From positions 1,860,001 through 1,924,000 of the forward strand of contig NZ_JAZHRT010000001.1 in assembly GCF_036924535.1 (NCBI RefSeq): a stretch of 64,000 bases of DNA. Direction: 5' to 3'. The position numbers and the translations under genes are program-made. This document shows, piece by piece, positions 1-9,456 of the stretch; position 1 is the stretch's first letter; every line of letters begins with the position of its first letter. The notes below the pieces were generated by a model, which was given only the letters and a program-made list of their open reading frames with translations, was not told the DNA's origin and did no database searches. The DNA comes from Bradyrhizobium sp. AZCC 2262. GTDB taxonomy: Bacteria; Pseudomonadota; Alphaproteobacteria; Rhizobiales; Xanthobacteraceae.

Positions 1-2
1 TC

Positions 3-272
3 GACGTATCCGTCGATGACGGCAAGAGCTGGCAGGAGGCGCAACTGCAGGAGCCGGTGCTGACCCGCGCGCTGACCCGCTTCCGCTTGCCGTGGCATTG
101 GGACGGCAAGCCGGCGGTGATCCAGAGCCGAGCTATCGACGAGACCGGCTACGTGCAGCCGACGCTGGACGAACTGCTCGCGGTGCGCGGCGATAATTAC
201 GTCTACCATAACAACGCGATCTGGCCGTGGCGTATCGCTGGAAACGGCGAGGTGACCAATGCCCACGCGTAG
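3..272 (+). CDS. soxC: Sulfite dehydrogenase molybdopterin subunit SoxC, C-terminal fragment
   Basis: The reading frame is open at the left window edge and ends at TAG 270-272, giving about 89 residues. They read as the C-terminal dimerisation (immunoglobulin-like) domain of sulfite oxidase-family molybdoenzymes: a VDDGKSWQEA strand, then RFRLPWHWDG, and an AIDETGYVQP segment typical of SoxC. SoxC works with cytochrome SoxD in the periplasmic thiosulfate-oxidising Sox complex. The catalytic Mo-binding part lies outside the window, so it cannot be checked. The frame overlaps the next gene by 14 bp, and that gene encodes the expected partner, which supports the call. Confidence 0.85.
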   Translation, partial: DVSVDDGKSWQEAQLQEPVLTRALTRFRLPWHWDGKPAVIQSRAIDETGYVQPTLDELLAVRGDNYVYHNNAIWPWRIAGNGEVTNAHA

Positions 273-822
273 GCTTGAATTCGCGGCGCTGGCTGTTGCT
301 ACTCTGCTGTGCGTGACGAGCGTGAAGGCCCAAAGCCCGTATGGCATCGGCCGGGTCGCGACGACTGCGGAGATCGCGGGTTGGAACATCGATGTCGGTG
401 GCGACGGTAGCAACCTGCCGCCGGGAAGCGGCAGTGTCAGTCACGGGAGCGAAGTATTCGGTCAGCAATGCGCCGCTTGTCACGGCGCAAAGGGCGAGGG
501 CGGCGTCGGCGACCGGCTCGTCGGCGGGCAGGGCACGCTCGGAACGCCAAAGCCGGTGCGTACCGTCGGAAGCTATTGGCCATACGCGCCGACGTTGTTC
601 GATTACATCCGGCGCGCCATGCCGCAGAACGCACCGCAATCGCTCAGCAACGACGACGTCTATGCGGTGTCTGCCTATATTCTTAGCCTCAACGGTCTGC
701 TGCCGGCGGATGCGACGCTTGATGCCAAGTCGCTTGCCGCGATCAAGATGCCAAATCGCAACATGTTCGTTGGCGATCCCAGGCCTGACGTCAAGACCCC
801 GGAATGCATGTCGGGTTGCTGA
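259..822 (+). CDS. soxD: Cytochrome c, SoxD-like subunit of sulfite dehydrogenase
   Basis: 187 residues. An N-terminal signal peptide ends near residue 24 (VKAQ). One c-type heme site follows, C71-A-A-C-H75, and a plausible axial Met lies in the AMPQNAP segment. SoxD accepts electrons from SoxC during oxidation of Sox-bound sulfane sulfur in the periplasm. The start overlaps soxC by 14 bp, implying co-translation. Some SoxD proteins are about twice this length with two hemes; this one has a single CXXCH, so it is the short monoheme form or a close paralogue. The product assignment leans on the neighbour as well as on the motif. Confidence 0.82.
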   Translation: MPTRRLEFAALAVATLLCVTSVKAQSPYGIGRVATTAEIAGWNIDVGGDGSNLPPGSGSVSHGSEVFGQQCAACHGAKGEGGVGDRLVGGQGTLGTPKPVRTVGSYWPYAPTLFDYIRRAMPQNAPQSLSNDDVYAVSAYILSLNGLLPADATLDAKSLAAIKMPNRNMFVGDPRPDVKTPECMSGC

Positions 823-989
823 CGTCGCTTGTTGTTCGGCCGCAATAACGCGCCAACGGCAGCAATATCGGACAAGCGATTACAAGTGTGCGTCATAGAT
901 TTAAAGTGTGCACCGGACGCTTGCGTGCGAGCAACCGGTCAGCATCGGTCCTCGAGTCGAGGCGGTGCAGTATCTCAATGAGGTCATCA

Positions 990-1271
990 ATGTTGCGCAA
1001 GACCATGGTTGTTATTGCAATTGTCTTTCTCGGAAGCTCCGGGCTTTCCACAGGCGCGTTTGCCCGAAGCGGCGGCCATGGTGGCGGTGGCGGAGGTGAT
1101 AGCTTTCGCGGCAATCACCTTCGCGGCGGCTTCGGTGGTATTCGCGCTGACAGCTTTGGCGTTTACGGTAACCGCACTGGCGGTTCACGTAACGGATTGC
1201 TTGGGTACGGGAACCGCGATGTGTGGGGCCACTGGGGCGCCTACTACGGGCCCATGATTCCCGCGATTTGA
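990..1271 (+). CDS. Small secreted glycine-rich protein
   Basis: The start at 990 was chosen because a hydrophobic signal peptide follows at once (MVVIAIVFLG, cleavage near FARS) and a short purine run (gagg) lies just upstream. The mature part of about 70 residues is rich in Gly, with an SGGHGGGGGG stretch and a tail rich in Trp, Tyr and Gly. An upstream in-frame ATG at 978 is also possible. I recognise no domain. Such proteins are common in Bradyrhizobium, and their function is unknown. Confidence 0.5.
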   Translation: MLRKTMVVIAIVFLGSSGLSTGAFARSGGHGGGGGGDSFRGNHLRGGFGGIRADSFGVYGNRTGGSRNGLLGYGNRDVWGHWGAYYGPMIPAI

Positions 1272-1319
1272 ACCGAGAGTCGTATGGTCGCATAAGACGT
1301 CATGCTGGAGTCCTCCCTG

Positions 1320-1889
1320 ATGCCTCAATTCCGACTGCTCGGCCTCTCCGGCAGCCTGCGCCGCGCCTCCAACAGCACCGCGGTGCTTCGTGGCCTTCAG
1401 GACGCGCTTGGGCTCCGGGCTGCGCTCGACATTTTCCCGCTGCATGCGATTCCGCTCTACAATGAGGATGATGACGCCGAGCACGCCCCCGAATCCGTGC
1501 GTGCCCTGCGTTCGGCGATCGATGCCAGCGATGGCGTGATCATAATCTCGCCCGAATACAATCATGGCATGTCGGGCGTCCTGAAGAACGCGCTCGACTG
1601 GGCCTCGCGGCCGTACGGGTTGTCGGTGCTGAAAAGAAAGCCGGTACTGACGATGACGGCCTCGCCCGCGTTCATCGGCGGTGTGCGCGCGCAGCAGCAG
1701 ATGAACGAGACGCTCGCATCGATACCGGCACGTCCTGTTTTTCGGCCCCAGATCGTGATCGGCGGCGTGCATGAGAAGGTGCGCGAAGGGCGCCTCATCG
1801 ACGAAGCTGCGCTCAGCTTCGCACTTGCGGGTGTTGATGATCTCATCGAGGAGATCAGGGCAGTTCGCTCCGTCCGAAAGGCGGCATGA
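1320..1889 (+). CDS. NADPH-dependent FMN reductase family protein
   Basis: 189 residues from ATG 1320, which has GGAG nine bases upstream; an in-frame ATG at 1302 would add six residues. It has the flavodoxin-like fold of the NAD(P)H:FMN/quinone reductase family: the phosphate-binding loop GLSGSLRRASNS near the N-terminus and the PEYNHGMSG motif near residue 80 that contacts FMN. Likely a soluble cytoplasmic flavin, quinone or azo reductase; the physiological substrate cannot be told from sequence. It stands alone, followed by a decayed transporter fragment on the other strand. Confidence 0.85.
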   Translation: MPQFRLLGLSGSLRRASNSTAVLRGLQDALGLRAALDIFPLHAIPLYNEDDDAEHAPESVRALRSAIDASDGVIIISPEYNHGMSGVLKNALDWASRPYGLSVLKRKPVLTMTASPAFIGGVRAQQQMNETLASIPARPVFRPQIVIGGVHEKVREGRLIDEAALSFALAGVDDLIEEIRAVRSVRKAA

Positions 1890-1935
1890 ACGTCACGGCC
1901 GCTGCATGAGGGGGCAGGGAACGACAATTGGAAAC

Positions 1936-2138
1936 TCAAGCTGCGCTTCGGGGTGTCGTACCAAAACGAATGACGCACATCCCGCCAGTTGTCGCAGCGA
2001 ATACCGCGCCAAGCACAGGTGCGAGCGTAGCTCCCTCGCGACCCGCCAGGCTAAAACAGAGAGCTGCAAGCGCTGCTCCGATCGTCGGTCCCGTCAGGCG
2101 TGCCGTCGCAACCATGCCGCTTGCGCTGCCGCGACGCC
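1936..2138 (-). pseudogene. Remnant of an MFS (DHA2/EmrB-type) transporter C-terminus
   Basis: The minus strand encodes about 64 residues beginning with RRGSASGMVATARLTGP and ending at TGA (complement of 1936-1938). The GSASGMVATARLTG pattern and the hydrophobic helices after it resemble the last two membrane helices of drug-export MFS pumps of the 14-helix class. A stop codon lies just upstream in the same frame and no start is usable, so only the tail survives. It is not translated as an independent gene as far as I can see. The call is by recognition of the motif. Confidence 0.5.
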
Positions 2139-2168
2139 ATTAATCGTCGTCCGGACCGTAGTAGCTTC

Positions 2169-2513
2169 TCAGCAACCGATAGCGATCGCCGACTTTCGGT
2201 AGACCTGATGGAGGCATCGTCCTTGGGTACAGATGGTCGGTCGGTTGCCGCAACGGAGACGTCCAAAGTGCAAGACGAGAAACTTCGAATTCTCGAAGTA
2301 GCCGGCGAAATACCGCTGCGCCGCCAAGTCCGGTCTACACATTCGCGTGAGCGCGCTTCGGACCTCTGGCGGCAATGCGTCGATGTTTCCGGGATCCCAA
2401 ACCTTTTCCTCGAACGAGCCGGCGCGCGCAAACGCTGGCGTCAGCACGACGGGAAAACCGAGCAGAATCGCTAAGGTGACAAGGCGGGCAATTGCAGTCA
2501 TCGAAGGATCCAT
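2169..2513 (-). CDS. Small secreted cysteine-containing protein
   Basis: 114 residues, or 110 if translation starts at the second ATG (2501). A hydrophobic segment (LVTLAILLGFPVVLTP) followed by AFARA looks like a signal peptide. The mature part contains four cysteines, three of them in the C-terminal third (RCGNRP, TICTQGRC), so disulfides in the periplasm are plausible. No family is recognised. The gene is separate from the neighbouring dehydrogenase, whose coding region ends 59 bp to the right. Confidence 0.5.
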   Translation of the reverse strand: MDPSMTAIARLVTLAILLGFPVVLTPAFARAGSFEEKVWDPGNIDALPPEVRSALTRMCRPDLAAQRYFAGYFENSKFLVLHFGRLRCGNRPTICTQGRCLHQVYRKSAIAIGC

Positions 2514-2572
2514 CTACCCGCTTCCTGAGCTTCCATGCGCGGAACTCTGGTTGCACTTGTTCTGATAAATAA

Positions 2573-3508
2573 TCAGCGGATTCGCTCTTGGGCCTTGCGT
2601 AATGTTTCGATGCATTTTTTCATGCCAACCTGTTCGTCATTCGACAGGGGAGGATCAAGGATCTGGAGGCAGCCGTGCCGACCGACGACGCCAGGCAGCG
2701 AGAGTGTCACTCCAAGTCTTGAGTTATAGACCCCGATCGGAACTACGGTGCGTTCGTCGCGCAACACGATTTCGGCGATCCGCGCGCAAACCATTCCAAT
2801 GCCGTACTGGCTGGCTCCAATACCTTCGATGATGGTTATGTTTGCATAGCGCACTTCATTCTCGATCGTCGCGCGGATGTCGTCGCCCTGCATGAGGCCG
2901 AGCTGCTCGAGCGCATCCGAGATCGGGACTCCGCCTACGCGAGCACCAGACCAGTGAAAGATCTGGGATGTTCCGTGTTCGCCGAGAACCTGCGCTTCGA
3001 TGGTTTTCGGAGCTACCTTGAGTCGTCGGCCTAAATGCACGCGAAAGCGCAGGCTGTCGAGCAGCGTGCCGGTGGAGAGAACTCGTTCATGACCGGCCAG
3101 CGCGCGTGTCAGATAGGCAAGCGGATCCGGAGGGTCGGTGACGACGAGCAGAACGGCGTCCGGCGCGGCTTTGGTAATCGACGGAATGACCTGGCGGTAG
3201 ACCTCGGCATTCTTGTCGAGGAGGCGCAAGCGTCCCTGCGGATCGCTACGATCCGTTGCCCCGCCGGATTTCTCGTTGACGCCGACGGTGATCATGACGA
3301 GCGTGGCGCCTGCCAGATCTGAATAGTCGCCATCTGTCACCTTGGTGGTGGATGACAGGGGAGCCCCGTAGCCCATGTCGGTCGCCATGCCTTTTGCGCG
3401 ATCGCGGCCTCGGTTGACGAGAACCAGCTCGCTGGCGCAACCCCTGATGAGGGTTGCCATTGCGCATGCGGCCCCGACGGCGCCCGCTCCGATAATTCCG
3501 ATCTTCAT
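2573..3508 (-). CDS. L-lactate/malate dehydrogenase family protein
   Basis: 311 residues from ATG 3508, chosen because the dinucleotide-binding loop IGIIGAGAVG begins right there; the open frame runs further upstream but that part is not protein-like. The NAD-binding Rossmann domain is followed by a catalytic domain with a GEHGTSQIFHW segment carrying the expected catalytic His. The substrate-specificity loop has an insertion (NEKSGGATDRSDPQGR) instead of the usual Q/RKPGETR, so lactate versus malate preference is uncertain. It is a cytoplasmic 2-hydroxyacid:NAD oxidoreductase. A small gene and Dps lie upstream on the same strand. Confidence 0.82.
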   Translation of the reverse strand: MKIGIIGAGAVGAACAMATLIRGCASELVLVNRGRDRAKGMATDMGYGAPLSSTTKVTDGDYSDLAGATLVMITVGVNEKSGGATDRSDPQGRLRLLDKNAEVYRQVIPSITKAAPDAVLLVVTDPPDPLAYLTRALAGHERVLSTGTLLDSLRFRVHLGRRLKVAPKTIEAQVLGEHGTSQIFHWSGARVGGVPISDALEQLGLMQGDDIRATIENEVRYANITIIEGIGASQYGIGMVCARIAEIVLRDERTVVPIGVYNSRLGVTLSLPGVVGRHGCLQILDPPLSNDEQVGMKKCIETLRKAQERIR

Positions 3509-3566
3509 GACATGACCCCATCCGTGCCTGGGCCGGCTATCGCGGGAATAAGTCCGGCCTCGAGAC

Positions 3567-3755
3567 TTAGTTGCAGCGAACGATTTGAATAATCGAGAGC
3601 GCGTCACTGGCCGGAAAGGTTTGCCTGAGCGCGTCGTCGAGTTGGTCATTGACACGTTCCCATTCCGCATCCTGCACTCTCGATCTCGTTGATCCAAATT
3701 TCCTTTGAACCTTGATCCGACGCTTGGGAATTGTCGGGCCGGTCCTGTCCTTCAT
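3567..3755 (-). CDS. Small conserved-looking protein with an LxxTFPASD motif
   Basis: 62 residues preceded by a strong ribosome binding site (aaaggagg, about six bases before the ATG on the minus strand). The N-terminus is basic. The C-terminal half reads VNDQLDDALRQTFPASDAL, a motif I have seen in small uncharacterised proteins of Bradyrhizobium and relatives. No function is known to me. It lies 58 bp upstream of the dehydrogenase and may share its transcript. Confidence 0.6.
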   Translation of the reverse strand: MKDRTGPTIPKRRIKVQRKFGSTRSRVQDAEWERVNDQLDDALRQTFPASDALSIIQIVRCN

Positions 3756-3896
3756 TGGTGCCTCCTTTGATGTTGTCGTAAGCTAGGACAGAAGGGCCGT
3801 CGTTAGGACTCTGGTCCAACGTGTCCGTCCATCTACGAGTAGACGGGAAGATATCCACGAGAGTGGTCTTCCGCAGCGTTTCCTTCGTCCTGGGTT

Positions 3897-4391
3897 TCAG
3901 GCGTGCTGACCGCACTCGAAGAGGAACCAGGTTCGCTTCTCAGTCTCGTCGATCCAGTTCTCCAGCAGGCTTGCGGTAGCCACATCTCCGGCCATGTCGC
4001 AAAGCGAATGAACCTCGCGCATGCTCCGCGTCAATATTACGTTATCTTCGCGTAGCTCAGCTATCATGTCGAGCGGCTCAACGTATTCTGCATTGTTGTC
4101 CATGATGCGCTGAAGGCGCGAGATCTGCCCGATCGAACGAACGGTTGTCCCGCCGATCTTCCGCACGCGCTCGGCAACGGCATCCGTCATGGCAAAAAGC
4201 TGGTCGCCCTGGTCATCGAGCATCAAGTGATAGTCGCGGAAATGTGGGCCGGACATGTGCCAATGGAAATTCTTGGTCTTGAGATATAGCGCAAATACGT
4301 CCGAAAGAAGCACCGTCAAATCGGCCGAAATATCGCGAACCGCGTTTTCCGAAAGAGTGGTGGGGGTCGTGAGGGATGTTTTCTGCAACAT
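3897..4391 (-). CDS. dps: Dps-family DNA-binding ferritin-like protein
   Basis: 164 residues from ATG 4391 (a gagg lies about eight bases upstream); a longer open frame to 4466 is less likely. The Dps signature is clear: TKNFHWHMSGPHFRDYH followed by LMLDDQGDQLFAM, supplying the inter-subunit ferroxidase His, Asp and Glu. The protein forms a 12-subunit cage that oxidises and stores iron and protects DNA during starvation or peroxide stress in the cytoplasm. It lies downstream of the cyo operon on the same strand, with about 130 bp between them. Confidence 0.9.
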   Translation of the reverse strand: MLQKTSLTTPTTLSENAVRDISADLTVLLSDVFALYLKTKNFHWHMSGPHFRDYHLMLDDQGDQLFAMTDAVAERVRKIGGTTVRSIGQISRLQRIMDNNAEYVEPLDMIAELREDNVILTRSMREVHSLCDMAGDVATASLLENWIDETEKRTWFLFECGQHA

Positions 4392-4523
4392 GTGGGTGAC
4401 CTCGTCGGTTATTGGCCAGGTGACGGCAATCGCGCAAGCAGATGGCGATCGTATCGGACAACCCATAGTTCGTCCGCATTCCCGGATGTTTCAATTAAAA
4501 TGACGTTTAGCGTTCTGAGATCG

Positions 4524-4931
4524 TCACTCATGGCTTCGACGCTGCATCTGCATATTCATCGCATCGGACGATGGCATCAGCATGTTGTCGTTCAGATCGG
4601 CCACGATCCATATTGTGCCCGTGACCACCACGAATACGATGAGCAGGCCGAAGGCGAGCGCGAGCACGTTGTTGGTGCTGTCCGGCCCGGTGCTGATGTG
4701 CAGGAAAAACACCAGGTGAATGCCCATCTGGGCAATGGCGAGGACCGCGAGGCCCAGGCCCACGCCGCCCGGCCAGAGCAGCGACGTGTTAGCAACCCAG
4801 AAGGATGTCGCCGTGAGAATGAGCGCCACCAGCAGGCCGATGGTGTAGACTAGAGCCTCCGAGGGGGCCCATGCCCGCGCTTCCTCGCTCGGGATGTCTC
4901 CGGGAGCGCGATCGTATCGAACGTCCGTCAT
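4524..4931 (-). CDS. cyoD: Cytochrome o ubiquinol oxidase subunit IV (CyoD)
   Basis: 135 residues with three predicted membrane helices (around 28-46, 54-78 and 90-112), typical of CyoD, which helps assemble the CuB centre of the bo3 oxidase. The middle helix carries the IAQMGIHLVFFLH segment found in this family. The start codon overlaps the stop of cyoC by four bases. Last gene of the cyo operon. Confidence 0.93.
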   Translation of the reverse strand: MTDVRYDRAPGDIPSEEARAWAPSEALVYTIGLLVALILTATSFWVANTSLLWPGGVGLGLAVLAIAQMGIHLVFFLHISTGPDSTNNVLALAFGLLIVFVVVTGTIWIVADLNDNMLMPSSDAMNMQMQRRSHE

Positions 4932-5560
4932 AGGCTAACTCCCATCAGATAAACCACCGTGAAAACGCCGACCCAAACGATATCGAGCGCGTGCCAGAAC
5001 AGGGAGAAGCAGAGCAGGCGGTGTTGCACGTTGGCGACGAATCCCATCACCGCCACCTGGACCATCATCACCACGAGCCAGATCAGTCCGAGGGTGACGT
5101 GCAGCCCGTGGCAGCCGACAAGGGTAAAGAAGGCGGAAAGAAAGGCGCTGCGCTGCGGCGTCGCGCCGTGAGCGATCATGTCAGCGAATTCGCGGACCTC
5201 GAGGGTGAGAAATGCCGCGCCGAGCCCAAACGTGATCAGGGCACCCAAATATGTGCCGAGACGATTTCGCGAATTGACAGCGAGCGACATCAGCCCGCAG
5301 GTGTAGCTCGAGACGAGCAGGCAGGCGGTTTCGATCGCCACCGTGGTCTGATTGAACAGCTGGGCGCCGGTCGGACCTTCTGCTGTCGCGTGAACGAGAA
5401 CCGCGTAGCTCGCAAAGAGCGCGGCAAACATGACGATGTCGCTCAACAGGAAGATCCAGAAACCGTAAGCGACCACGATCCTCTTCGGGGCGGGCCCGGC
5501 TTCACTTGCGCTTGGCAACGCCTCTTGTTGGACGCTGTCCACTGTGAGGGCGATGTTCAT
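4928..5560 (-). CDS. cyoC: Cytochrome o ubiquinol oxidase subunit III (CyoC)
   Basis: 210 residues with about five membrane helices. It belongs to the heme-copper oxidase subunit III family, recognisable from [19 protein letters not shown] near the N-terminus and the [13 protein letters not shown] helix. It stabilises the catalytic subunit in the inner membrane. It overlaps cyoB upstream and cyoD downstream by four bases each, which indicates translational coupling. Confidence 0.95.
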   Translation of the reverse strand: MNIALTVDSVQQEALPSASEAGPAPKRIVVAYGFWIFLLSDIVMFAALFASYAVLVHATAEGPTGAQLFNQTTVAIETACLLVSSYTCGLMSLAVNSRNRLGTYLGALITFGLGAAFLTLEVREFADMIAHGATPQRSAFLSAFFTLVGCHGLHVTLGLIWLVVMMVQVAVMGFVANVQHRLLCFSLFWHALDIVWVGVFTVVYLMGVSL

Positions 5561-7542
5561 GCTGGCGCTCCTGCCTGTTGAGCCCGTTCGAACCGGGCAA
5601 TCTGCTCGGCCGGCACTTCGAACTCAGTGTGCTTGCGGAATGCGAAGGCAAGCAGCGTTACGAATGCGCCCAGGAGTCCCAGTGCTGCCATCCACCAGAT
5701 GTGCCAGATCATCGCGAAACCGATCACGACGGCGAAGAAGGCGCTGACAAAACCTGTGGCGCTGTTTTTCGGCATTTCTATCGGCTTGTACGCGCGTGCT
5801 GGCCCCGGCTTGTCCCGCTTCGCCTGCTCCCGTCGCTTACTCGTCCAGAAAGCGTCTGTTCCGCTGACATTCGGCGAGAAGGCAAAATTCCACGCCGGCG
5901 GCGGCGACGCCGTGGCCCATTCGAGCGTGCGGCCATTCCATGGGTCGGCGGTCACGCGCAACTTGTCGCGAGCGCGAATCGACACGACGAGCTGCACGAT
6001 CTGACAGATGATCCCGCACAGGATAACGACGGCGCCGACCATCGCGACCACCAGCCAGGGCTGCCATGCCAAATTGTCGTAGTGCTGCATGCGTCGGGTC
6101 ATGCCCATCAGGCCCACCAGATAGAGCGGCATGAATGCGAGATAGAACCCGATGAGCCAGCACCAGAACGAAGCTTTGCCCCAGCGTTCGTCGAGCGTGA
6201 AGCCGAATGCTTTCGGAAACCAGTAGCTGTATCCCGCCATCGCCCCGAACACGGTTCCGCCAATGATGACGTTATGGAAGTGCGCGATCAGGAACACGCT
6301 GTTGTGCAACTGATAGTCGGCCGGCGGCACTGCATGGAGCACGCCGGTCATGCCGCCGATGACGAAAGTCACCATGAAGCCCATCGACCACAGCATGGGT
6401 ACCGTAAACCGAACCCGGCCGCCGTACATCGTGAACAGCCAGTTGTAGATCTTCACGCCCGTAGGCAAGGCGATGATCATGCTCATGATGCCGAAGAAGC
6501 CGTTGACGTTAGCGCTGGCGCCCATGGTGAAAAAGTGGTGCAGCCAAACGAGAAAGGAGAGGATGCAAATCGCCATGGTAGCGGCCACCATCGAGCGGTA
6601 TCCGAACAGCGGTTTGCCGGAGAAGGTCGCGATGACCTCGGAAAACACTCCGAACGCCGGCAGGACCAGGATGTAGACTTCCGGGTGTCCCCAGACCCAG
6701 AACAGGTTGGCGTACAACATTTGATTGCCGCCGGCCTCGTTCGTGAAGAAATGGAAGCCGAGATAACGATCCAGCAGCAGCATCGCGAGAACCGCGGTCA
6801 GCACCGGAAAGGCCGCCACAATGAGCAGATTGGTGGCAAGCGAAGTCCAGCAGAAAACCGGCATGCGCATGTAGCTCATCCCAGGCGCGCGCATCTTCAG
6901 TATGGTCGTGACGAAATTTATTCCTGCCAGCAAGGTGCCGAGACCGGAGATTTGCAATGACCACAGATAGTAGTCGACGCCGACGCCGGGAGAATACTGC
7001 AATTCGCTCAGTGGGGGATAACCCCACCAGCCGGCTTTTGAGAACTCGCCGACCGCCAACGACAGATTGATCAACAGCGCGCCCGAGGCAGTCAGCCAAA
7101 AGCTGACGGAGTTGAGCGTGGGGAAAGCGACGTCGCGAATGCCGAGCTGCAGCGGCACCACGAAGTTCATGAGCCCCACCACGAACGGCATTGCCATGAA
7201 GAAGATCATGATCGTGCCGTGCGCCGAGAAGATCTGATCGAAATGTTCGGGTGGCAGATATCCCTGTGCGCCGCCTGCTGCGACCGCCTGCTGCGCGCGC
7301 ATCATGATCGCATCGCTGAAGCCGCGCAGCAGCATGACGAGCGCCAGTATGCAATACATGACGCCGATGCGCTTGTGGTCGACCGAGGTGAGCCATTCAC
7401 GCCACAGATAGAGCCAGGCGCCTTTCATCGTGATGAATCCGAGGATCGCCACGACGACAAGGGCCATGAACGCGGTTGCGCCCATGATGATCGGCTGATT
7501 AAAGGGAATCGCGCTCCAATCAAGCTTGCCCAGGAGAGTCAT
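5557..7542 (-). CDS. cyoB: Cytochrome o ubiquinol oxidase subunit I (CyoB)
   Basis: 661 residues, the usual length for CyoB. The catalytic heme-copper subunit: [13 protein letters not shown] carries a low-spin heme ligand His, [12 protein letters not shown] carries the CuB His and the cross-linked Tyr, HHFFTMG gives the CuB His pair, and HFHNVIIGG gives the remaining heme ligands. It reduces O2 to water with ubiquinol and pumps protons across the inner membrane. Four-base overlaps join it to cyoA and cyoC. No disruption is seen. Confidence 0.97.
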   Translation of the reverse strand: MTLLGKLDWSAIPFNQPIIMGATAFMALVVVAILGFITMKGAWLYLWREWLTSVDHKRIGVMYCILALVMLLRGFSDAIMMRAQQAVAAGGAQGYLPPEHFDQIFSAHGTIMIFFMAMPFVVGLMNFVVPLQLGIRDVAFPTLNSVSFWLTASGALLINLSLAVGEFSKAGWWGYPPLSELQYSPGVGVDYYLWSLQISGLGTLLAGINFVTTILKMRAPGMSYMRMPVFCWTSLATNLLIVAAFPVLTAVLAMLLLDRYLGFHFFTNEAGGNQMLYANLFWVWGHPEVYILVLPAFGVFSEVIATFSGKPLFGYRSMVAATMAICILSFLVWLHHFFTMGASANVNGFFGIMSMIIALPTGVKIYNWLFTMYGGRVRFTVPMLWSMGFMVTFVIGGMTGVLHAVPPADYQLHNSVFLIAHFHNVIIGGTVFGAMAGYSYWFPKAFGFTLDERWGKASFWCWLIGFYLAFMPLYLVGLMGMTRRMQHYDNLAWQPWLVVAMVGAVVILCGIICQIVQLVVSIRARDKLRVTADPWNGRTLEWATASPPPAWNFAFSPNVSGTDAFWTSKRREQAKRDKPGPARAYKPIEMPKNSATGFVSAFFAVVIGFAMIWHIWWMAALGLLGAFVTLLAFAFRKHTEFEVPAEQIARFERAQQAGAPA

Positions 7543-8414
7543 TGTTCGGCCCTCTGCGATGTTGAACAGATGAGTTGCGATGGATTGTCCATGGCGGAAG
7601 CGGTGTTCACGATGCCGCTGAATAGATCACCGGTGACCGCACGGTAGGTGAACGGCGCAACCGCCTTGCTTGGCTTGGCCAGGTCGGCGCAAGACTGGCT
7701 ATCCAGCACCGGGCCAGTTTCGCGCGCCTCGCGAACCCATTGCGCAAAACGGTTGTCCGTCACGGCATCAACCGAAAAGCGCATGTCGGAAAAGCCCTCG
7801 CCGCTGAACATGGTCGATAGCCCCGGATATGTCCCCAGATGGTCGGCTTGCAGGTGAAGGCGCGTCACCATCCCCGACATCGTGTAGATCTGGCTGCCGA
7901 GCTGAGGCACGAAGAAGCTGTTCATGACGCTCGATGAGGTCAGTTCGAAGCTGATCGGCGTACCAACTGGTACGACCAGCTTGTTGACACTCGCGATTCC
8001 CTGCTCCGGATAGATGAACAGCCATTTCCAATCGAGCGAGACGACCTGCACCGTAACAGGCGTTGCGCTTGAGCTGATCGGCTTGCGCGGATCGAGGTCG
8101 TGGGCGCCAACCCACGCCACGCCGCCCACGAGAAGCACCGTCATGGCGGGGATCGACCAAACAAGCAGCTCGAGACGCCCGGAATACTCGAAATCCGGCA
8201 AGTACGCAGCGCGCGAATTCGACGCGCGAAACCAGAGGGCGACAGCGATCGTGGCGAGGATCGTCGGAACAACGATCGCCAGCATGATGCCGAGCGAGTT
8301 GAACAGTATAAGTCGTTCGGCTGCAGCAATGGGTCCCTTTGGATCGAGGACGCCTTCCGAGCAGCCTCCGAGCGTGACGCTGAGCAAGACAAGAGCGAGC
8401 AATCTGTAGCGCAT
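7539..8414 (-). CDS. cyoA: Cytochrome o ubiquinol oxidase subunit II (CyoA), lipoprotein
   Basis: 291 residues from ATG 8414; the longer open frame to 8849 overlaps cyoE and is discarded. A lipoprotein signal with lipobox LGGC is followed by two membrane helices and a periplasmic cupredoxin domain. The CuA cysteine pair of cytochrome c oxidases is absent, as expected for a quinol oxidase; the corresponding region reads [16 protein letters not shown]. The start is one base after the cyoE stop, and the end overlaps cyoB by four bases. Confidence 0.94.
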   Translation of the reverse strand: MRYRLLALVLLSVTLGGCSEGVLDPKGPIAAAERLILFNSLGIMLAIVVPTILATIAVALWFRASNSRAAYLPDFEYSGRLELLVWSIPAMTVLLVGGVAWVGAHDLDPRKPISSSATPVTVQVVSLDWKWLFIYPEQGIASVNKLVVPVGTPISFELTSSSVMNSFFVPQLGSQIYTMSGMVTRLHLQADHLGTYPGLSTMFSGEGFSDMRFSVDAVTDNRFAQWVREARETGPVLDSQSCADLAKPSKAVAPFTYRAVTGDLFSGIVNTASAMDNPSQLICSTSQRAEQ

Positions 8415-8415
8415 C

Positions 8416-9456
8416 TTAGGCCTCGTCGGACTTCGCAGCGGCGAAAGCGATTGCGGTAGGGAGAGGGAGGGTTGCGAGCGGAGCGGATCGCGTGATCCGC
8501 CGGGCGTCCTCACGCGCTGAGGCCTTCCACGACGATCGATCGCCGATGTTGCTGGACAGCAGGGCAGCAAACAGCAGGAACAGATAAGAAATCGAAAACA
8601 GGAACAGGCGCTGCGCCGCTTGCCGATCGCTCTGCTGGCTCCGGTGCAGCTGCAACGCCAGCGCAAGGAGGACCGCTCCGCTGGCGAGAGCAACCACGCC
8701 GTACAGTGCTCCGGCATACCCGAGTGCCCTTGGCAGCAACGAGGTCGGTACCAACAAAACGCTGTAGATGAGGATTTGCAGCGTCGTTGCGGCCCTTCCG
8801 GCAACGACCGGGAGCATTGGCACGCCGGCACGCCGGTATTCGTCCGCACGATTGAGCGACAGCGCCCAGAAGTGCGGGGGCGTCCACAGGAAGATGATCA
8901 GGAAGAGAACGATCGGCTCGAGGCCGATGTCTCCGGTAGCGGATAACCAGCCGACCACTGGAGGAAACGCGCCGGCAGCGCCGCCGATGACGATGTTCTG
9001 CGGCGTAATCCGTTTCAGCCAGAGGGTGTAGACGACGACGTAGAAGAAGATCGTGAAGGCGAGCAGGCCAGCGGCTGCGACATTGGTCGCCATGCCAAGG
9101 ACGAGGACCGCGCCGCAGGACAGAAACAGTCCGAACGCAAGCGCTTCCGGGCGCGAAATCCTGCCGCGAGGGATCGGACGCCGCGCCGTGCGGGTCATCA
9201 CGGCGTCGATGTCGGCATCGTACCACATATTCAGCATCCCGGCGGCACCGGCCCCGACGGCAATTGCGACCATCGCAAGCGAGCCGAGTAGCGGATCGAG
9301 AGAAACCGGTGCAATCATCAACCCGGCGAATGCGGTGAACACCGCAAGCAACATCACGCGTGGCTTCATGAGCGCGAGAAAATCAGGCACCCGTGTCGTC
9401 AAACCTGAGCGGGGCAGCACTCGCGGGCGAGGAATTGAGGTAGCTGCGATCTTCAT
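8416..9456 (-). CDS. cyoE: Protoheme IX farnesyltransferase (heme O synthase)
   Basis: 346 residues from ATG 9456; a TTG two codons upstream could also initiate. A UbiA-superfamily polytopic prenyltransferase with the first Asp-rich motif [15 protein letters not shown] and several membrane helices. It adds a farnesyl group to heme B to make the heme O needed by CyoB. Here it is promoter-proximal, giving the order E-A-B-C-D instead of the E. coli A-B-C-D-E. It ends one base before cyoA starts, so it is surely part of the operon. Confidence 0.93.
   Translation of the reverse strand: MKIAATSIPRPRVLPRSGLTTRVPDFLALMKPRVMLLAVFTAFAGLMIAPVSLDPLLGSLAMVAIAVGAGAAGMLNMWYDADIDAVMTRTARRPIPRGRISRPEALAFGLFLSCGAVLVLGMATNVAAAGLLAFTIFFYVVVYTLWLKRITPQNIVIGGAAGAFPPVVGWLSATGDIGLEPIVLFLIIFLWTPPHFWALSLNRADEYRRAGVPMLPVVAGRAATTLQILIYSVLLVPTSLLPRALGYAGALYGVVALASGAVLLALALQLHRSQQSDRQAAQRLFLFSISYLFLLFAALLSSNIGDRSSWKASAREDARRITRSAPLATLPLPTAIAFAAAKSDEA

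Noticed and set aside
5578..6960. 460-codon plus-strand frame across cyoB
   Set aside because: Antisense shadow of cyoB, rich in His, Arg and Asp as expected from reverse-strand membrane-protein codons.
8416..8849. N-terminal extension of the cyoA frame
   Set aside because: It lies antisense-free but inside cyoE in another frame; the lipoprotein signal at 8414 marks the true start.
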